Shown here piece by piece: positions 63,294 to 64,000 of a stretch of DNA of 64,000 nucleotides. A program made the position numbers and the translations under genes. The stretch lies in NCBI GenBank assembly GCA_018673175.1, contig JABHDF010000057.1, positions 1 through 64,000 of the forward strand. The letters run 5' to 3'. The notes below the pieces were generated by a model that searched no databases, had not been told where the DNA came from, and worked only from the letters and a program-made list of their open reading frames with translations. The DNA comes from Rhodobiaceae bacterium. Lineage in GTDB: Bacteria > Pseudomonadota > Alphaproteobacteria > RS24. How positions within the stretch are numbered: the stretch's first letter is position 1; the number at the start of each line of letters is the position of its first letter.

Positions 63294-64000
63294 ATGGTAC
63301 CTAATTCTCACCCACCTGTGGCGTTTGGAAAAACGGGTCTTTTGCTGGTTAACCTCGGCACGCCCGTAAGCCCCGACAAAAAGGGTTTGCGCCCCTACCT
63401 CAAACAATTTCTCAGCGACCGTCGGGTGATTGAAGCCTCGCCGTTGATATGGCAGCCCATTTTGCGCGGCATTATTTTGAACACACGGCCCAAGAAATCC
63501 GCCAAAGCCTATGCCAAGATTTGGCGCGAAGAGAGCAATGAGAGCCCGTTGCGCTATTATACGCGCGTGCAGGCCGAGCTTTTGCAAGACATGCTGGGAG
63601 ACGGCGTAGTGGTGGATTATGCCATGCGCTATGGGGCCCCCTCGATTGAGGAAAAAATACAGGCCCTGAAAGAAAAAGGCTGTGAACGCATATCGATTAT
63701 GGCGCTCTACCCGCAATATAGCGCCACAACCTCGGCCAGTGTGTATGACGAAGCGTTCCGCTCGCTGTTGAAACTTCGCTGGCAACCCGCCGTTCGCACA
63801 GCTGCGCCTTGGCATGACCACCCCGCCTATATCGACGCTTTGGCTCAATCCGTTACCGACCACATCGACACGCTCGACTGGAAACCAGACGTGATTGTCG
63901 CCTCTTTCCATGGCCTGCCGCAGGTTTATTTTGACAAGGGCGACCCCTATCATTGCCATTGCGCCAAGACCGCGCGCCTGTTGCGCGAAAAGCTGGGCAT
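63294..64000 (+). CDS. hemH: Ferrochelatase, N-terminal part (cut by window edge)
   Basis: Inserts Fe2+ into protoporphyrin IX. 235 codons are visible before the window ends. Family segments: LLLVNLGTPVSP near the start, YAKIWREESNESPLRYYTRVQAELLQ, VVDYAMRYGAPSIEE, ISIMALYPQYSATTSASVYDE, and SFHGLPQVYFDKGDPYHCHCAKT with the His of the metal site at about 204. The ATG at 63294 is 4 bp after hemA stop, so the two are co-transcribed. Confidence 0.94.
   Translation, partial: MVPNSHPPVAFGKTGLLLVNLGTPVSPDKKGLRPYLKQFLSDRRVIEASPLIWQPILRGIILNTRPKKSAKAYAKIWREESNESPLRYYTRVQAELLQDMLGDGVVVDYAMRYGAPSIEEKIQALKEKGCERISIMALYPQYSATTSASVYDEAFRSLLKLRWQPAVRTAAPWHDHPAYIDALAQSVTDHIDTLDWKPDVIVASFHGLPQVYFDKGDPYHCHCAKTARLLREKLG

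Overview
The window looks like a contiguous piece of chromosome from a free-living alphaproteobacterium with a moderately GC-rich, compact genome. The indications are a 5-aminolevulinate synthase (C4 heme pathway), a fused ArsR-methyltransferase regulator ahead of metF-metH, an imuA-imuB-dnaE2 cassette behind a GTTC-N7-GTTC SOS box, a DUF6111 protein, a complete petABC operon, a primase without its usual zinc ligands, and a MarR/OmpR pair resembling PetP/PetR. An outer membrane is implied by MlaA, MlaC and a TonB-dependent receptor. No insertion sequence, prophage, integrase or CRISPR array was seen. The genus cannot be fixed from this sequence.

Layout. 1-7363 (minus): one tightly packed unit, sahR-like regulator > metF > metH > TerB/DnaJ-like protein > rpiA > gor (cut by the left edge). 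7516-11106 (plus): mlaA, mlaC and an iron-regulated TonB receptor behind two Fur-box-like sites. 11168-13895 (minus): ettA and two tandem MAPEG membrane proteins. 13984-16529 (plus): an amidohydrolase overlapping a COG0523 GTPase. 16544-21442 (minus): a CAU tRNA, panD, rpoD, dnaG and a YqeY protein. 21772-26958 (plus): a possible leader ORF, carA, carB, greA. 26964-29551: an Lrp regulator divergent from an ELM1-family gene and trxB. 29563-36907 (minus): dnaE2, imuB, imuA, a methyltransferase, ilvE. 37103-39672 (plus): a MarR regulator and a two-component pair. 39669-41433 (minus): proC, a YbjN protein, a UbiK-like protein. 41506-47887 (plus): lgt, a MidA/NDUFAF7 methyltransferase, pgeF, prs, rplY, pth, ychF. 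47877-50755 (minus): a small membrane protein and petABC. 50960-51814 (plus): hemF. 51817-56293 (minus): cca, DUF6111, a Nudix hydrolase, DUF1285, a GNAT protein and a Ca/Na exchanger. 56407-61616 (plus): an acyl-CoA synthetase, a 2-hydroxyacid dehydrogenase and two dissimilar acyl-CoA dehydrogenases. 61710-64000 (plus): a small unknown protein, hemA, and hemH cut by the right edge.

The genes group into methyl-cycle metabolism (sahR, metF, metH), translesion repair, respiration with heme supply (petABC, hemF, hemA, hemH), carbamoyl-phosphate synthesis, the core transcription and replication factors rpoD-dnaG, and one acyl-CoA catabolic cluster. Genes are packed with 4-nt ATGA or 1-nt TAATG overlaps, and several convergent pairs meet with gaps of only 2-11 bp or short overlaps, with no visible terminator between them.

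Most of the window is ordinary housekeeping sequence, and no clearly new multi-gene system stands out. The best leads are: a 49-codon ORF ahead of carA that contains a hairpin followed by eight T residues and ends on the carA start codon; the amidohydrolase/COG0523 GTPase pair, suggesting a dedicated metal chaperone; a split acyl-CoA dehydrogenase pair in which only one partner keeps the catalytic glutamate; and rpiA and gor carried in the predicted SAH-responsive methionine operon.
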